A stretch of DNA of 64,000 nt from Sedimentisphaerales bacterium (GCA_016932095.1 JAFGDN010000020.1:90746-154745); one strand, 5' to 3'. Numbered from the stretch's first letter, positions 1-9,575 are shown. Notes: generated by a model not told the origin, from the sequence alone. Translations and numbers: made by a program.

Positions 1-2831
1 CACTCGGTCAGGACGTATTTTGCGGGTGTTTCGTCCAACGCCTTTTTGAGCGTCTTCGCAATCGCTTTCGACAGCTCATAATTTTTCTTTTGCATACCGA
101 ATGTTCCTGCCAGGCCGCAGCAGCCCGCCTTCAAGTCGGCCACGTTTAATCCGCACAAATTCTTGAGTATCTCAATGCTTGCCTCGTATGTTCCCGTTGC
201 AAACAAATGACAAGGCGTGTGGTAAACATACTCATCTTTACTTTTGCGGCTCATTTTGGCTGGTTTCAACTGCTTTTGTTTCAGCAGGCCAAGCAGGTAC
301 TCCATAAGTTCGTAAGTGCTTGCAGATACTATACTTGCGTCTTCACCTTCGACGTAATGGCGCAACTCCTGTTTGAGGCACAAAGCGGCGCTGGGTTCGG
401 AACAGATAATCTTGTAGCCCTCGCGCACGACCGCAGCTAAATGTTTGACGCTCCAGGACAAATCTTTTTCCGCTGTATTTACGTCGCCATAGACAATCGC
501 GGGCAGAGGCGCCGGCCTTTGCTTCGGCAAAATCACCTCGATATCGTTGTGGCGAAGGATGTTGATAACCGCGAAGCCAAGCTCGTGGTCGTTGTAGTTG
601 ACATACGTATCGACGAAGTACGCGACCTTGTCAATTGGCATCTCGTGTGGTTTGCAGGAGTCGAGGTAGTCGCGCCCCGCCTTTAAAAAAGTCCCGAAGC
701 TGAATTTCGGCATCTGCCGCCTGCGGTCGAGTCCCAGCGTCTTTTCAAGAAACCATTTCGTGACCGCCCGCCGCATAACAAAATTGGAAATAGGTGCAAA
801 GGCGCTGCCGAGAACGCTCAGGTATCTGTTTTTGCCCAGAATTCGTTCGGTCAATCGAAGGCCTTTTCGCCGGACGTATTCGGCGCGGGCGGCCGCCATT
901 ATTTTCGAGACGTCCACCCCCGCGGGGCACTCTGTTTGACAGGCCTTGCAGTTGACGCATAAATCGAGAAACATTCGAAATTCAGGCGATTCGAAATATT
1001 CCTCCTTCATTTGCCCGCTTGACCAGAACCGCAGGACGTTCATTTTCGCCCTTGAGCCTGCAAGCTCATCGCCCGTCGCCCGGAAAATCGGGCACATACG
1101 CAATTGATTTTCTTTGCCCCGGCATACCCCGCAGCCGCTGCACTGTTCAAGCTCAAGAGCGATTTCGTCGTTCTCGAATATTACGCCCGTTTGAGCGAAG
1201 GTTCTTTCCGGTTTCACCCTGTGACCGGCCTTGAGGTTTTTGACCATAACGTCGGCGTCTTCGCTGATGATTTTGCCGGGGTTGAGAAGCCCGTCGGGGT
1301 CGAAAATCTTTTTTATTCCGCAAAGCAGGTTGTAAAATTCGTCGCCGTATTGCCTTCGCAGAAACGCCGCCCTGACTAAGCCGACGGCGTGCTCGCCGCT
1401 GACGGTCCCGCCCAATGACCAGGCCAGTGCGAAGACGTCATTGGCGACCTTTACCATTTTTTCTAAATCGCCCTGCTCGCCCAAATCAAGATAAGGCCTG
1501 ATATGCAGTTCGCCGTCGCCGGCGTGGCCGTAATAGCTCGTCTCGATGTCGTATTTTTTGCATATCGTCTGCAGGCCAGTTATATAAGCGCCGAGATTTT
1601 TATGCTCGACCGAAACATCCTCAATAAAGGGCACAGGCCGCTTTCTCCCTTTGCCTCTTTCCAATAGCGGGACTGCGTCTTTTCTTGCCTTCCACACACG
1701 TTTTTGAATCTGCTCATCAAGGATAATCGTTCGATTAACCGCCAGATTACCAGTCGTGGATTCCGTCTTTTTGATTTTTTCTTTTACTTCTTCGAGCGAC
1801 TCGCCGACGTGCTCGACTAAAAGCGCTGCCATAGCATTGGCAGGCAGAACATCCCGGTATTCGGGTAAATGCTCAATCGCCATCGCAATAAGAGTTCTAT
1901 CCATCAGCTCACAGGCCGACGCCCCGCAATCAACGATTATCGGCACTGCCTTTGCCATTTTCTCTAATGAGTCAAATTCGAGCTGCAGCAAACCCCTGTC
2001 TTTCGGCAGCGGGACCGTTCGCAGCCAGATTTTCGTGAAGAGCGCAAGCGTTCCTTCGGAGCCGGCCATAAGCCGGGCAAGGTCTATTTTTCCGTCGTGA
2101 ACTACGCCGGCGATGTTGTAGCCGCTTCGGTTTCTTTTTGTAGCGGGAAGCGCATTTTCGATGACCTGCCTTTTGCCGGAAAGCAGCTCTACGCAGTCCT
2201 TTGCGAGCCGGCTTAAATTTTTATTCAGGTCCTGCGGGTCGGCGTTGTTGGTAAGTTCGACTATTGAGCCGTCCGCGAGGACCGCCTCGATTCGTTCGAC
2301 GTAATCGCCGGTGTAGCCGAATTGAAGGGAGTGCGCCCCCGTGGCGTTGTTCGCCACGCATCCGCCTATGGCCGCTCGGTTGGCCGTCGATGGGTCAGGG
2401 CCGAATTTCCTGTCGTATCTGGCCAGGAGATTATTCAGGTCGTCGAGGACTACACCCGGCTCGCACATCACAATCTCATACCGGCTGCCTGTTATCCTTG
2501 TCCGCTCATTCCCTGATTCCCTGATTCTGGTCATATACCGGGTTACATCGAGCAGGATTCCGCTGCACAATGATTCGCCTGCCACGCCGCTGCCCGCCCC
2601 TCGGGCGGCGACCGGTATATGACCTGTTTTGGCGAATTGAACCACGGCGGAGATGTCTTCGGCGTCGCGTGGATAAACGACGCAGCTCGGCAGAATCTGG
2701 TAAATACTGGCGTCGCTGCTGTATGCGGCCCTGTGAATGACGTCCGTAAATACCTCGCCTTTTACGAGTCGGGCCAGGTCGGCAAAATGATGATTGATAA
2801 TCGATGGTTGATTGTTTCTTGGCACACTCAT
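1..2831 (-). CDS. FAD-linked oxidase / Fe-S 2-hydroxyacid dehydrogenase (GlcD-GlcF fusion type), 3' end cut by window
   Basis: About 943 codons are present and the frame runs off the left edge without a stop, so the C-terminus is missing. The N-terminal third is an FAD_binding_4 domain, with the ARGAGSGVAGE stretch near residues 75-85 that packs on the FAD pyrophosphate. The C-terminal part has two ferredoxin-type cysteine clusters (CSGCGVC and CVNCKACQTECP) and then a CCG-domain motif (CCGLAGTFG) close to base 100. This order is that of large one-chain D-lactate/glycolate/2-hydroxyglutarate dehydrogenases, which oxidise a 2-hydroxyacid and pass electrons through Fe-S centres; the substrate cannot be told from sequence. 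I chose the ATG at 2829-2831 because a stop lies in frame just upstream. The first 17 codons (NNQPSIINHH region) are written in the same heptamer repeat that lies in front of the gene, so a start slightly further in is possible. Confidence 0.85.
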   Translation of the reverse strand, partial: MSVPRNNQPSIINHHFADLARLVKGEVFTDVIHRAAYSSDASIYQILPSCVVYPRDAEDISAVVQFAKTGHIPVAARGAGSGVAGESLCSGILLDVTRYMTRIRESGNERTRITGSRYEIVMCEPGVVLDDLNNLLARYDRKFGPDPSTANRAAIGGCVANNATGAHSLQFGYTGDYVERIEAVLADGSIVELTNNADPQDLNKNLSRLAKDCVELLSGKRQVIENALPATKRNRSGYNIAGVVHDGKIDLARLMAGSEGTLALFTKIWLRTVPLPKDRGLLQLEFDSLEKMAKAVPIIVDCGASACELMDRTLIAMAIEHLPEYRDVLPANAMAALLVEHVGESLEEVKEKIKKTESTTGNLAVNRTIILDEQIQKRVWKARKDAVPLLERGKGRKRPVPFIEDVSVEHKNLGAYITGLQTICKKYDIETSYYGHAGDGELHIRPYLDLGEQGDLEKMVKVANDVFALAWSLGGTVSGEHAVGLVRAAFLRRQYGDEFYNLLCGIKKIFDPDGLLNPGKIISEDADVMVKNLKAGHRVKPERTFAQTGVIFENDEIALELEQCSGCGVCRGKENQLRMCPIFRATGDELAGSRAKMNVLRFWSSGQMKEEYFESPEFRMFLDLCVNCKACQTECPAGVDVSKIMAAARAEYVRRKGLRLTERILGKNRYLSVLGSAFAPISNFVMRRAVTKWFLEKTLGLDRRRQMPKFSFGTFLKAGRDYLDSCKPHEMPIDKVAYFVDTYVNYNDHELGFAVINILRHNDIEVILPKQRPAPLPAIVYGDVNTAEKDLSWSVKHLAAVVREGYKIICSEPSAALCLKQELRHYVEGEDASIVSASTYELMEYLLGLLKQKQLKPAKMSRKSKDEYVYHTPCHLFATGTYEASIEILKNLCGLNVADLKAGCCGLAGTFGMQKKNYELSKAIAKTLKKALDETPAKYVLTE

Positions 2832-2839
2832 GCACCTGA

Positions 2840-2867
2840 TTATCAATTATCGATTATCAATTATCAA
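2840..2867. repeat. four tandem heptamers (TTATCAA type) touching the dehydrogenase start
   Basis: Units TTATCAA, TTATCGA, TTATCAA, TTATCAA follow each other without gaps, 9 bases upstream of the start codon. Similar but decayed words (gattgataatcgatggttgatt) continue inside the first codons of the gene. It belongs to the degenerate heptamer arrays found at many gene edges in this window. Confidence 0.8.
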
Positions 2868-2978
2868 CCCTGAACCGCTTCTGGTTCGGGACAATCATCA
2901 TTCTTCGCTATCCCGGCGTGCGGCGCCCGCCCCGCGCCCGCACTTGTCTTCGACAATAAGACGCGGGGGCTCAAGGCC

Positions 2979-3866
2979 TCATCGAGACGGAGATGTCGTT
3001 TCGGAACCCCGATTTATCGGGGTTTTCGGGAGAATTCCTGTTTTGTCGTGGCCGGCAGTTGTTTTATATAGCTGCTCAAGCTCCTTTTTGCTGATTTCAC
3101 CCTTGATGAACTGCTGGACCACAGGGTCTGGATGGTTATGGATGTAGTCGGCGTCGCCGTCGGCGATGATTTTACCGTTATGCAGCATCACGATTCGGTC
3201 CGCTATCTTATATGCGCTTTTCATATCGTGCGTAACCGCGATGCTGGTTACGCCAAGCTCCCTTTCGAGCTTTAGGATAAGCTCATTTATCGTATCCGCG
3301 CGAATCGGGTCAAGGCCGGTCGTCGGCTCGTCGTAAAGTATCACTTCCGGGTCAAGCGCAATGGCGCGCGCCAGCGCCACGCGTTTTCTCTGCCCGCCGG
3401 AAAGGTTGGCGGGATAAAAATGCTGAAGGCCGTCCAAGCCCACCATTCGCAGTTTGTTTCGCACAAGCTCTTCTACGGCCCTGAAACTGGTTATCAGGCA
3501 GTGCTGCCTGACCGGGAACATGATATTTTCCGCCACGCTAAGGCTGTCAAACAGCGCCCCTCCCTGAAAAAGGTAGCCGAATTGCGACCGCATGCCTGCC
3601 AGATTGACGTCGTCGAGGTTGTCAATTCGCTGGCCTTTGAAGTACACTTCGCCTGCGGTGGGACGCATAAGGACTATCATATGCTTCAGCAGCACGCTCT
3701 TGCCGCAGCCGCTGGGCCCTATGACGACCGTGGTCTTGCCTTTTTCTATCGCAAGCGATAAGCGGTTGAGGACGATATTGTTGCCGAATCTCCTTGTGAC
3801 GTTCTTGAGGACAATCAGGCCGTCATCAGGAACGATTTCGTTTTGTTTCTTTTTGTCGTTTTCCAT
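2979..3866 (-). CDS. mlaF: ABC transporter ATP-binding protein, MlaF-like
   Basis: This 295-residue ATPase should sit on the inner face of the cytoplasmic membrane and drive the MlaE permease encoded just upstream, moving phospholipid (or another hydrophobic compound) between envelope membranes. It has Walker A GPSGCGKS (about residues 50-57), the ABC signature LSGGQRKRVALARA, Walker B VILYDEPTTGLDP and a switch-loop His in the VTHD motif. An upstream TTG at 3878 would add four residues; I prefer the ATG at 3864-3866. The C-terminal ~20 residues (ILPKTPINRG...) run through a perfect 9-bp palindrome (AACCCCGAT/ATCGGGGTT, near 3006-3025), so the tail is probably not conserved. The substrate-binding MlaD partner is not in this window. 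Confidence 0.88.
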   Translation of the reverse strand: MENDKKKQNEIVPDDGLIVLKNVTRRFGNNIVLNRLSLAIEKGKTTVVIGPSGCGKSVLLKHMIVLMRPTAGEVYFKGQRIDNLDDVNLAGMRSQFGYLFQGGALFDSLSVAENIMFPVRQHCLITSFRAVEELVRNKLRMVGLDGLQHFYPANLSGGQRKRVALARAIALDPEVILYDEPTTGLDPIRADTINELILKLERELGVTSIAVTHDMKSAYKIADRIVMLHNGKIIADGDADYIHNHPDPVVQQFIKGEISKKELEQLYKTTAGHDKTGILPKTPINRGSETTSPSR

Positions 3867-3870
3867 ATTA

Positions 3871-3919
3871 ACTTGCAACTTTCAACATTGGACGTTCAAC
3901 GTTGAAAGTTCGATGTTCG
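3871..3919. repeat. seven tandem degenerate heptamers between mlaE and mlaF
   Basis: Read on the plus strand the units are acttgca, actttca, acattgg, acgttca, acgttga, aagttcg, atgttcg. The array fills almost the whole 59-base gap between the mlaE stop and the mlaF start and ends 5 bases from the ATG. No good Shine-Dalgarno is seen there, so the array is also the ribosome-entry region of mlaF. Confidence 0.7.
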
Positions 3920-3925
3920 AAGTCA

Positions 3926-4738
3926 TCACCCGACCAAACTTTTCAGCGGCCAGAAGATACTGTAAATCGCCTTGAAAATCACCACTAAGGCAAAATCGAT
4001 AATCAGTATTGTGATGAAACTCATTACGAAGGCCTCGGTGCAGGCCTGGCCAACGCCCCTTGCGCCCTCTTTACAAGTGAATCCCTTGTAACAGCTTATA
4101 ACCGCGATAGCCCCCCCGAAGAAGAATCCCTTGATGATGCCGCAGACGACGTCCCACATTTCCACGCCGTAGGCGCTAAAGCTCCAGTAAGCCCGTGCGT
4201 TAATGTTGAGCAGGACCACGCTGACAAACCAGCCGCCGATTATACCCAGCAGGTCGGCATAAACGATTAAAGCCGGGGTCAGCAGCAGACACGCCAGCAC
4301 TCTCGGCGATACCAGGTATTTGACCGGGTCGGTTCCCATACTTTCTATCGCGTCTATCTGTTCGGTAACCTTCATTGTGCCTAATTCGGCCGTCAGTGCC
4401 CCGCCGATTCTGCCCGCCAGCATTACCGCAGAGAGCACAGGTCCGAGCTCTTTGACTACGGAGACGTTTATAAGGACGCCTAAATGCTCTTCCAGACCCA
4501 TACCGGCCAACTGGTCGTATGCCTGTATGGCAAGGGTCATTCCCACAAACGCCCCTGTTATCATAATCACCGGCACACTGCGAACGCCTATCTGAAGCAT
4601 CTGCAGCCATATCAGCGGATAGGTCTGACTGGCCATTATACTTTGTGAGCTGGTTACTGCGGCCCGCCAGGCAAACCTGCCGAATTGCCCTACACTGAGC
4701 ACCTCTTCGCCGATTTTTACTATCGCAGTTCCTATCAT
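3926..4738 (-). CDS. mlaE: ABC transporter permease, MlaE-like
   Basis: A 270-residue integral membrane protein of the MlaE/YrbE family. It shows the family's long first cytoplasmic/amphipathic segment, the conserved stretch around FVGMTLAIQ (near residue 65), the ELGPVLSAVMLAGRIG block (about 96-112) and EQIDAIESMGTDP (about 127-139), followed by three further membrane segments. Its 270 residues match the family size. It precedes mlaF in transcription order with a 59-base gap, so the two should form one permease-ATPase unit. The ATG lies at the end of a heptamer array and has no clear ribosome binding site. Function in lipid transport follows from family membership; the direction and substrate are not visible. 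Confidence 0.88.
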   Translation of the reverse strand: MIGTAIVKIGEEVLSVGQFGRFAWRAAVTSSQSIMASQTYPLIWLQMLQIGVRSVPVIMITGAFVGMTLAIQAYDQLAGMGLEEHLGVLINVSVVKELGPVLSAVMLAGRIGGALTAELGTMKVTEQIDAIESMGTDPVKYLVSPRVLACLLLTPALIVYADLLGIIGGWFVSVVLLNINARAYWSFSAYGVEMWDVVCGIIKGFFFGGAIAVISCYKGFTCKEGARGVGQACTEAFVMSFITILIIDFALVVIFKAIYSIFWPLKSLVG

Positions 4739-4790
4739 AAGTCATTAGTACATAAGTACATAAGTCAAAAATCCACAAGTCATAAGTTTC
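4738..4790. repeat. degenerate 7/8-bp repeat array abutting the mlaE start codon
   Basis: Plus strand words aagtcatt, agtacat, aagtacat, aagtcaa, then caagtcat, aagtttc run from the mlaE ATG outward. The words resemble those at 21654-21707 and 29087-29169 (acaagtcataag), which suggests one repeat family copied to several gene edges. Confidence 0.65.
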
Positions 4791-5054
4791 TTGTTCTCCT
4801 AATCTCTTAGGCACTTGTGCTATTATAGTAATCGCCAAATTCCCAATGCTTCCTGAATACAAAATAACTCCAACGCTTCTTCAACACGTGATATACGCTG
4901 CATAGGGTCGATGCGTCTTATAACAAAGCAGTTTTTAACACTAAAAGTCGTATTTTCTGGTTTAAGGATTGCGTATAACAACGTGGCGCGGGTGTTTTAA
5001 GCCCGTGCCACGAGATAATTGCATGCGTTCGATTGTTGTTAGGCGCAGTATGCC
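4791..5054. other. gap upstream of mlaE, no gene seen
   Basis: A perfect minus-strand TATAAT lies at 4822-4827 about 85 bases before the mlaE ATG, but no good -35 stands 16-18 bases upstream, so it is at best a weak promoter. A reading frame at 4918-5115 overlaps the end of the large gene at 5055, has no recognisable content and is not called. Confidence 0.4.
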
Positions 5055-8000
5055 TTATCTGCGCTGGTAGTTTTGTGAATTTATTTGATTGTGAGAACAG
5101 TTCGGCCACGGCCAACCACAGAAATCGTTATCGGGGTCATCCTCATAACTCAGCAGGCATAACGCTTCTTCGAGCCGTTCTATCGTCATATTGATGTGCC
5201 GTGAGGCCATATCTTCCTGAACGATGGCAATTTGAATCAGGGATTTGGCTCGAATCGCCTCAAAGAGTTCTTTACCCTTTAGCTGTTTTTTGAGGTCGTT
5301 AATCAACTTTGCCGAAGCCCACTCTTTGGCCTTGGCGTCGGCGATAAGCTCATTGGCAAGCTCTTTGTTTTCGGTTGCCCCGAGGAGGTTTCTGAAAATA
5401 ACCTGCTCGATTGTGCACTCACTCGCTGACGCATCCGATTCAATCCAGCAGGGGTCAGCAGCATCAGGTTCCGGACTGTCGCCAAGGATTCCATCATTTC
5501 CGTTTCCGGAAACGTCTGCGGCTGTTTGCCCTTCGCCTTCATCGAAATCCCAGTAGGCAACCAGGTTCGGCTCACTGCCGGCAAGTTTTGTGTTCATTAT
5601 CGCCTGAATTTCCTCAGCCGATAATGCCCGGTCAAATACCGCCAGCTCATTGATTGTTCCGTCAAAATAAAAGTATGGATCTACTGTTCTTCCAATCATA
5701 ACCGGGGCATTAATCATTGATGGTATTCCATAACCATTATCGCTTGACGTACTTAACGAGCCGTTAATGTAGATACGTATTTTACCTGCATTGTCACTAA
5801 CGCCAATGTGATACCAGTTACCCGGAATCAAATTTGTTGAGCTTATACAGTTATAATAGGCGCTGCCGCTCGAATCATGAAAAACAACCTGATTGCCTGT
5901 AGAACCGTCATAACCATTTCCAAAAATCTCCAGCCCCCAACAACAGTTATATACATAGCTTGGCTGCTTGCAGATTATTCTTCTTTGTGTGTTGCCGATG
6001 TTGCTGTTGAGCTTTATCCAGGCACTTATTGACATCTGGTTTGTGGTTATCTGATTGTGCGGCCCGTTTGGGATTTGAACGAAATCATTCACGCCGTCAA
6101 ACTCCAGTGCCGTTTCTGTCGGGCAGACGGCAAAAATCGAAACCTGCTTTTCGGCGTCAACGGTAACATCGTTTTCAGTGAATGCAGCATATATTGTTAT
6201 ATCCTGCTCTGGGTATAATAATTGTTTCGTTGTAAGCTGGCCTGCATCAATGGTCGCCGGCTTATTCGGCTCAACCGACCATTCGGCAAGGGATGTAACG
6301 TCTTTTGTTTCACCGTTGTCATAGTGGGCTATTGCCTTGTATGAGGCAGTGGAATTCTCCGCAACTTCATCAGGGCCGACTATCTCGAGGCCTGTCAATT
6401 CCGGCTTGGGAAGCGCTTTTCCTATTGCGATACATGTTGGCTGGAGCAAATCCGTCGCGAATAAGGACATGTTTCCGCTTTTATCGAATTTTACAATCGT
6501 ATGCGCGAGTGTATCGGCTACAAAGAGATTGCCCATGCTGTCGAACGCCATACCGTAAGCGGATTGGTGGAGCCAGCCAAAGATTGAGCGGTTTCCGCTT
6601 GAGTCGAGTTTATAAACCTTTCCGGTATCGGATACATATAGATTACCGCTGCTGTCAAACGCAAGACCCCAAGGGCTGCTTAATCCCGATGCAAAGACAG
6701 TCCTGTTTCCGCTCGAGTCGAATTTATCAATCGTCCCGCCTTTCATATTGGCCGAATAAAGATAGTCGCTGCTGTCACACGCAAGACCCACGGCCTGGGT
6801 TGGGGAAAAGATTGAACTGTTTCCGCTCGGGTCGATTTTCGAAATGATGTGGATTGAATAATTAGCCACGTATAGATTACCGCTGCTGTCAAACGCAATA
6901 CCAGCGGGATATGTCCCTCCGCCAAAAACGGTTGCGTTCCCGCTCGAATCGAATTTTCGAATGTAGCCGGTTTGCGCAAAGGCCGCGTAGAGGAAGCCAT
7001 CGCTGCCAAAGGCAAGCCCCATAGGCCACTCATCGTACGAGGCGAAGGTGGACTGGCTGCCGCTTGTATCGAACTTTTCAATCGTCCCGCCAAGATAACA
7101 CGACACATAGATGTCGTCAGGTTGTGCGAAGGTCGTGAAGCTCCAGACATCGCCTGTAGTAGTTCCGCCGGCATTCTTTGAGTCAATACGCCAATAATAT
7201 TTTGTGTTAATCTTTAATAATCCCGGCGGGTCATAATATGTCATTGTCCGATTACTTTTGAACGTGCCGGGGCTGGCTGTGCCGAAATATACATCGTAAG
7301 AAGTAGCGCCTGGGACGGCACCCCAGCTTAGAATGACGTCTCGGTCAACATTGGTCGCACCGTCAAGAGGAATCGGTTCCGTATTCCCTGCGGTCGTAAA
7401 GCTCCAGACCTCACCCGTAGTCGTGCCGTCTTCGTTTTTCTCATCGATGCGCCAGTAATAAGTCCTGCCCGATACTATAGTTTCAGTCGGTTCGTAAGTT
7501 GTCCCTGTCTGGTTGCAGCGAAACGTGCCGGGACTTACGGCCCCGAAATATACATCGTGTGACGCGGCGTAAGAGCCGGCTGTCCAGCCGAGAAGAACAC
7601 TATTTGCATCAACGCCTGTCTGGCCGTCGGCCGGACTCGGAGCCGATGCCTGTCCCGGCAATTGAAAGATTCTGGTTCTAAAGCTCCAGACCACCCCAAT
7701 CGTTGTCCCGCTGGCGCTAACCTCATCAATACGCCAATAATAAGTCGTGTCAGGGTTCAAACAGGGACCCATCCCGCAGGCGATAAAAGTAGTTCCTGTC
7801 TGATTCCAAAGGAATTCAGGCGGATAGGAAGTTCCGAAATACACATCATGTGAATATGCGCCCTCGCCGGCTGTCCAGCTAAGGACCGGATCAAAGCCGA
7901 CGCCAGTTGCGAGGTTAGGCGGATTTGGGTTGGTCGCCTGGCTGGACGATTGTTCTACAGTCGTAAATCTCCAGACTTCACCTGTGATTGTGCCTGCAGC

Positions 8001-9299
8001 GTTCTTTTCATCAATTCTCCAATAGTAAGTTGTGCCGTTGGTCATAGGGCCGGGGCTAAAAGTAGTTCCTGTCTGATTCGTAACGAATTCCGGCGGATTG
8101 GCAGTTCCGAAATATACATCATGTGAGGTTGCGCCCGCACCGGCCGTCCATCTAAGGTTGCTTATAATACTTACCCCCGTCGCGAAGTCGGCTGGATTGG
8201 GATTGGTCGCCTGGGCAGACGCAGTCGTAAAGCTCCAAACATCGCCGGTGATTGTGCCGGCAGCGTTCTTTTCATCAATTCTCCAATAATACGTTGTGCA
8301 GGCGGTCATTGTCCCTGTATCAAAGTTTGTTGCGGCCTGATTGCCGCGGAATATTGGTGGATTTGTAGTGCCGAAATATACATAGTGTGATGTGGCGCCG
8401 ATGCCGGCAGTCCAGCTAAGGTCGGTTGTAATTGCTACTCCTGTTGTTCCGTTAGCCGGTATTGGATTACCGGCCTTGTCGGTGGCAGCAACATGAATCA
8501 CAATTAACTGTGGTCCTATAAATCCCGAGGCAAAGGTGGACCTGTTTCCGTTCGGGTCGAACTTCTCGATGGTTCCGCTGCCGTTGTCGACCACGTATAG
8601 ATTTCCGCCGCTGTTAAACGCAAGACCCATGGGGTTGTTTAACCCCGAGGCAAAGGTAGTCCAATTTCCGCTTGAATCGTATTTTCTAATTTCCCCGCTG
8701 TAGTCAGCCGCGTATAAATAGCCGCTGCTGTCAAGCGCAAGACCTTGATGTATTCCCCCCGAGGCAAAAGTGGCCCCGTTTCCGTTTGAATCGTATTTCT
8801 CTATCGTCTCTGCACCCATGGCAGGGCAGGACACATAGAGATAGCCGCTGCTGTCAAATGCGAGACCTAAAGGCGTGAAACACGAGGCGAAGATGGACCT
8901 GTTTGCGTCTGGGTCGAATTTTTCAATAGTCCCGCCGCCGCAATTGGCCACGCATAGATTGCCGCCGCTGTCAAATGCAAGAGCCCAGGGGCTGCTTAGC
9001 CCTGAGGCAAAAACAGTCCCGTTTCCGCTTGTATCGAATTTCCAAATCACCCCGCCGTTGCAGGTGGCCGCGTAGAGATAGCCGCTATTGTCAAACGCAA
9101 GCCCCGTAGGATAGTCCAGACCCGAGGCAAAAGTTGTTACGTTTCCGTTCGAGTCGATTTTCTCAATCGTCCCTTCGTAGAGACTGTTGCCCCAACACGA
9201 TACGTATATATCGTCGGCCTGTGCAAGGCCGCCAGCCGACAAGATCAGCATTATCACGGCGTACAACACCTTGCGAAGTTGTTTAAGATTCGTTTTCAT
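5055..9299 (-). CDS. secreted NHL/Vgb-propeller, fibronectin-like repeat and LamG protein (1414 aa)
   Basis: A signal peptide (residues 1-28, ending near GGLAQA) targets this protein for export. Residues about 28-265 are a beta-propeller of units like EKFDSSGN...FASGL...GLAFDSSGNLYV. About 266-725 hold five copies of a fibronectin-like module (TWTAG..SHDVYFGT....YYWRIDEKN..G...GEVWSFTT). About 728-965 form a second propeller, 966-1058 an Ig-like domain, 1059-1260 a concanavalin/LamG fold ending VAYWDFDEGEGQ, and 1290-1414 a charged helical tail. The module set is frequent in Phycisphaerae and suggests binding to glycans or other surface polymers; no catalytic site is visible. The tail does not look like a PEP-CTERM signal. 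It has a strong start (ATG after AAGGAG), its own promoter at 9469-9496, and no operon partner. Confidence 0.85.
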   Translation of the reverse strand: MKTNLKQLRKVLYAVIMLILSAGGLAQADDIYVSCWGNSLYEGTIEKIDSNGNVTTFASGLDYPTGLAFDNSGYLYAATCNGGVIWKFDTSGNGTVFASGLSSPWALAFDSGGNLCVANCGGGTIEKFDPDANRSIFASCFTPLGLAFDSSGYLYVSCPAMGAETIEKYDSNGNGATFASGGIHQGLALDSSGYLYAADYSGEIRKYDSSGNWTTFASGLNNPMGLAFNSGGNLYVVDNGSGTIEKFDPNGNRSTFASGFIGPQLIVIHVAATDKAGNPIPANGTTGVAITTDLSWTAGIGATSHYVYFGTTNPPIFRGNQAATNFDTGTMTACTTYYWRIDEKNAAGTITGDVWSFTTASAQATNPNPADFATGVSIISNLRWTAGAGATSHDVYFGTANPPEFVTNQTGTTFSPGPMTNGTTYYWRIDEKNAAGTITGEVWRFTTVEQSSSQATNPNPPNLATGVGFDPVLSWTAGEGAYSHDVYFGTSYPPEFLWNQTGTTFIACGMGPCLNPDTTYYWRIDEVSASGTTIGVVWSFRTRIFQLPGQASAPSPADGQTGVDANSVLLGWTAGSYAASHDVYFGAVSPGTFRCNQTGTTYEPTETIVSGRTYYWRIDEKNEDGTTTGEVWSFTTAGNTEPIPLDGATNVDRDVILSWGAVPGATSYDVYFGTASPGTFKSNRTMTYYDPPGLLKINTKYYWRIDSKNAGGTTTGDVWSFTTFAQPDDIYVSCYLGGTIEKFDTSGSQSTFASYDEWPMGLAFGSDGFLYAAFAQTGYIRKFDSSGNATVFGGGTYPAGIAFDSSGNLYVANYSIHIISKIDPSGNSSIFSPTQAVGLACDSSDYLYSANMKGGTIDKFDSSGNRTVFASGLSSPWGLAFDSSGNLYVSDTGKVYKLDSSGNRSIFGWLHQSAYGMAFDSMGNLFVADTLAHTIVKFDKSGNMSLFATDLLQPTCIAIGKALPKPELTGLEIVGPDEVAENSTASYKAIAHYDNGETKDVTSLAEWSVEPNKPATIDAGQLTTKQLLYPEQDITIYAAFTENDVTVDAEKQVSIFAVCPTETALEFDGVNDFVQIPNGPHNQITTNQMSISAWIKLNSNIGNTQRRIICKQPSYVYNCCWGLEIFGNGYDGSTGNQVVFHDSSGSAYYNCISSTNLIPGNWYHIGVSDNAGKIRIYINGSLSTSSDNGYGIPSMINAPVMIGRTVDPYFYFDGTINELAVFDRALSAEEIQAIMNTKLAGSEPNLVAYWDFDEGEGQTAADVSGNGNDGILGDSPEPDAADPCWIESDASASECTIEQVIFRNLLGATENKELANELIADAKAKEWASAKLINDLKKQLKGKELFEAIRAKSLIQIAIVQEDMASRHINMTIERLEEALCLLSYEDDPDNDFCGWPWPNCSHNQINSQNYQRR

Positions 9300-9468
9300 C
9301 TTCTTCTCCTTCCCAAAATGATTTATAGCTCAGGCGTGCGCAGCGCGCACAGATTCACGCTCATTGAAAACAACGAACTGAAATCCTTGTTCGGCCATAC
9401 CCTACTCCATCATTGCCTTTTGCCCCCGGCGGTTCGGCTCCGCTCACCGGTGCCCAAAGGCGATTATC
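9300..9468 (-). promoter_or_regulatory. long structured 5' leader of the propeller protein gene
   Basis: Transcription from the promoter at 9469-9496 would give a leader of about 160 bases. It opens with an imperfect GC-rich hairpin at 9415-9461 whose outer stem is GCCTTT/AAAGGC, and has a second small hairpin at 9336-9350 (GTGCGC, 3-base loop, GCGCAC). It does not match the riboswitch consensus sequences I can recall. It could be a regulatory leader or a stranded palindromic repeat. Confidence 0.4.
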
Positions 9469-9496
9469 ATTATACCCTTTTACAGTCATTGGTCAA
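9469..9496 (-). promoter_or_regulatory. sigma70-type promoter of the propeller protein gene
   Basis: On the minus strand TTGACC (9491-9496) and a perfect TATAAT (9469-9474) are separated by 16 bases. The start site would fall near 9462, right at the foot of the leader hairpin. Confidence 0.65.
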
Positions 9497-9569
9497 GAGG
9501 AGGAGTTCACAAATAACCGTCCAAAAGATTGTGGGGAAATTTTGGGCTTTTCTGAAACGCCTGAATGGT

Positions 9570-9575
9570 TATAAT
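9570..9575 (+). promoter_or_regulatory. TATAAT -10 box directly before the PEGA lipoprotein gene
   Basis: The perfect -10 ends only 11 bases before the ATG at 9587, so the transcript would start about 4 bases before the start codon and be nearly leaderless. The -35 (TTTTCT with a 16-base spacer) matches only three positions. Confidence 0.4.

Noticed and set aside
2506..2835. Arg-rich 109-codon frame on the minus strand
   Set aside because: It is a shifted frame of the FAD-linked dehydrogenase, whose own frame carries the ARGAGSGVAGE motif.
4918..5115. Short open frame overlapping the end of the propeller gene
   Set aside because: It overlaps real coding sequence, has no recognisable content and lies partly in a repeat-rich gap.
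5055..9299. Propeller/LamG protein as exosortase substrate
   Set aside because: The C-terminus lacks a sorting motif, a hydrophobic segment and a basic end.
9300..9468. Leader as a cyclic di-GMP, glycine, fluoride or cobalamin riboswitch
   Set aside because: None of the conserved core strings of these classes that I can recall is present; only generic hairpins are seen.
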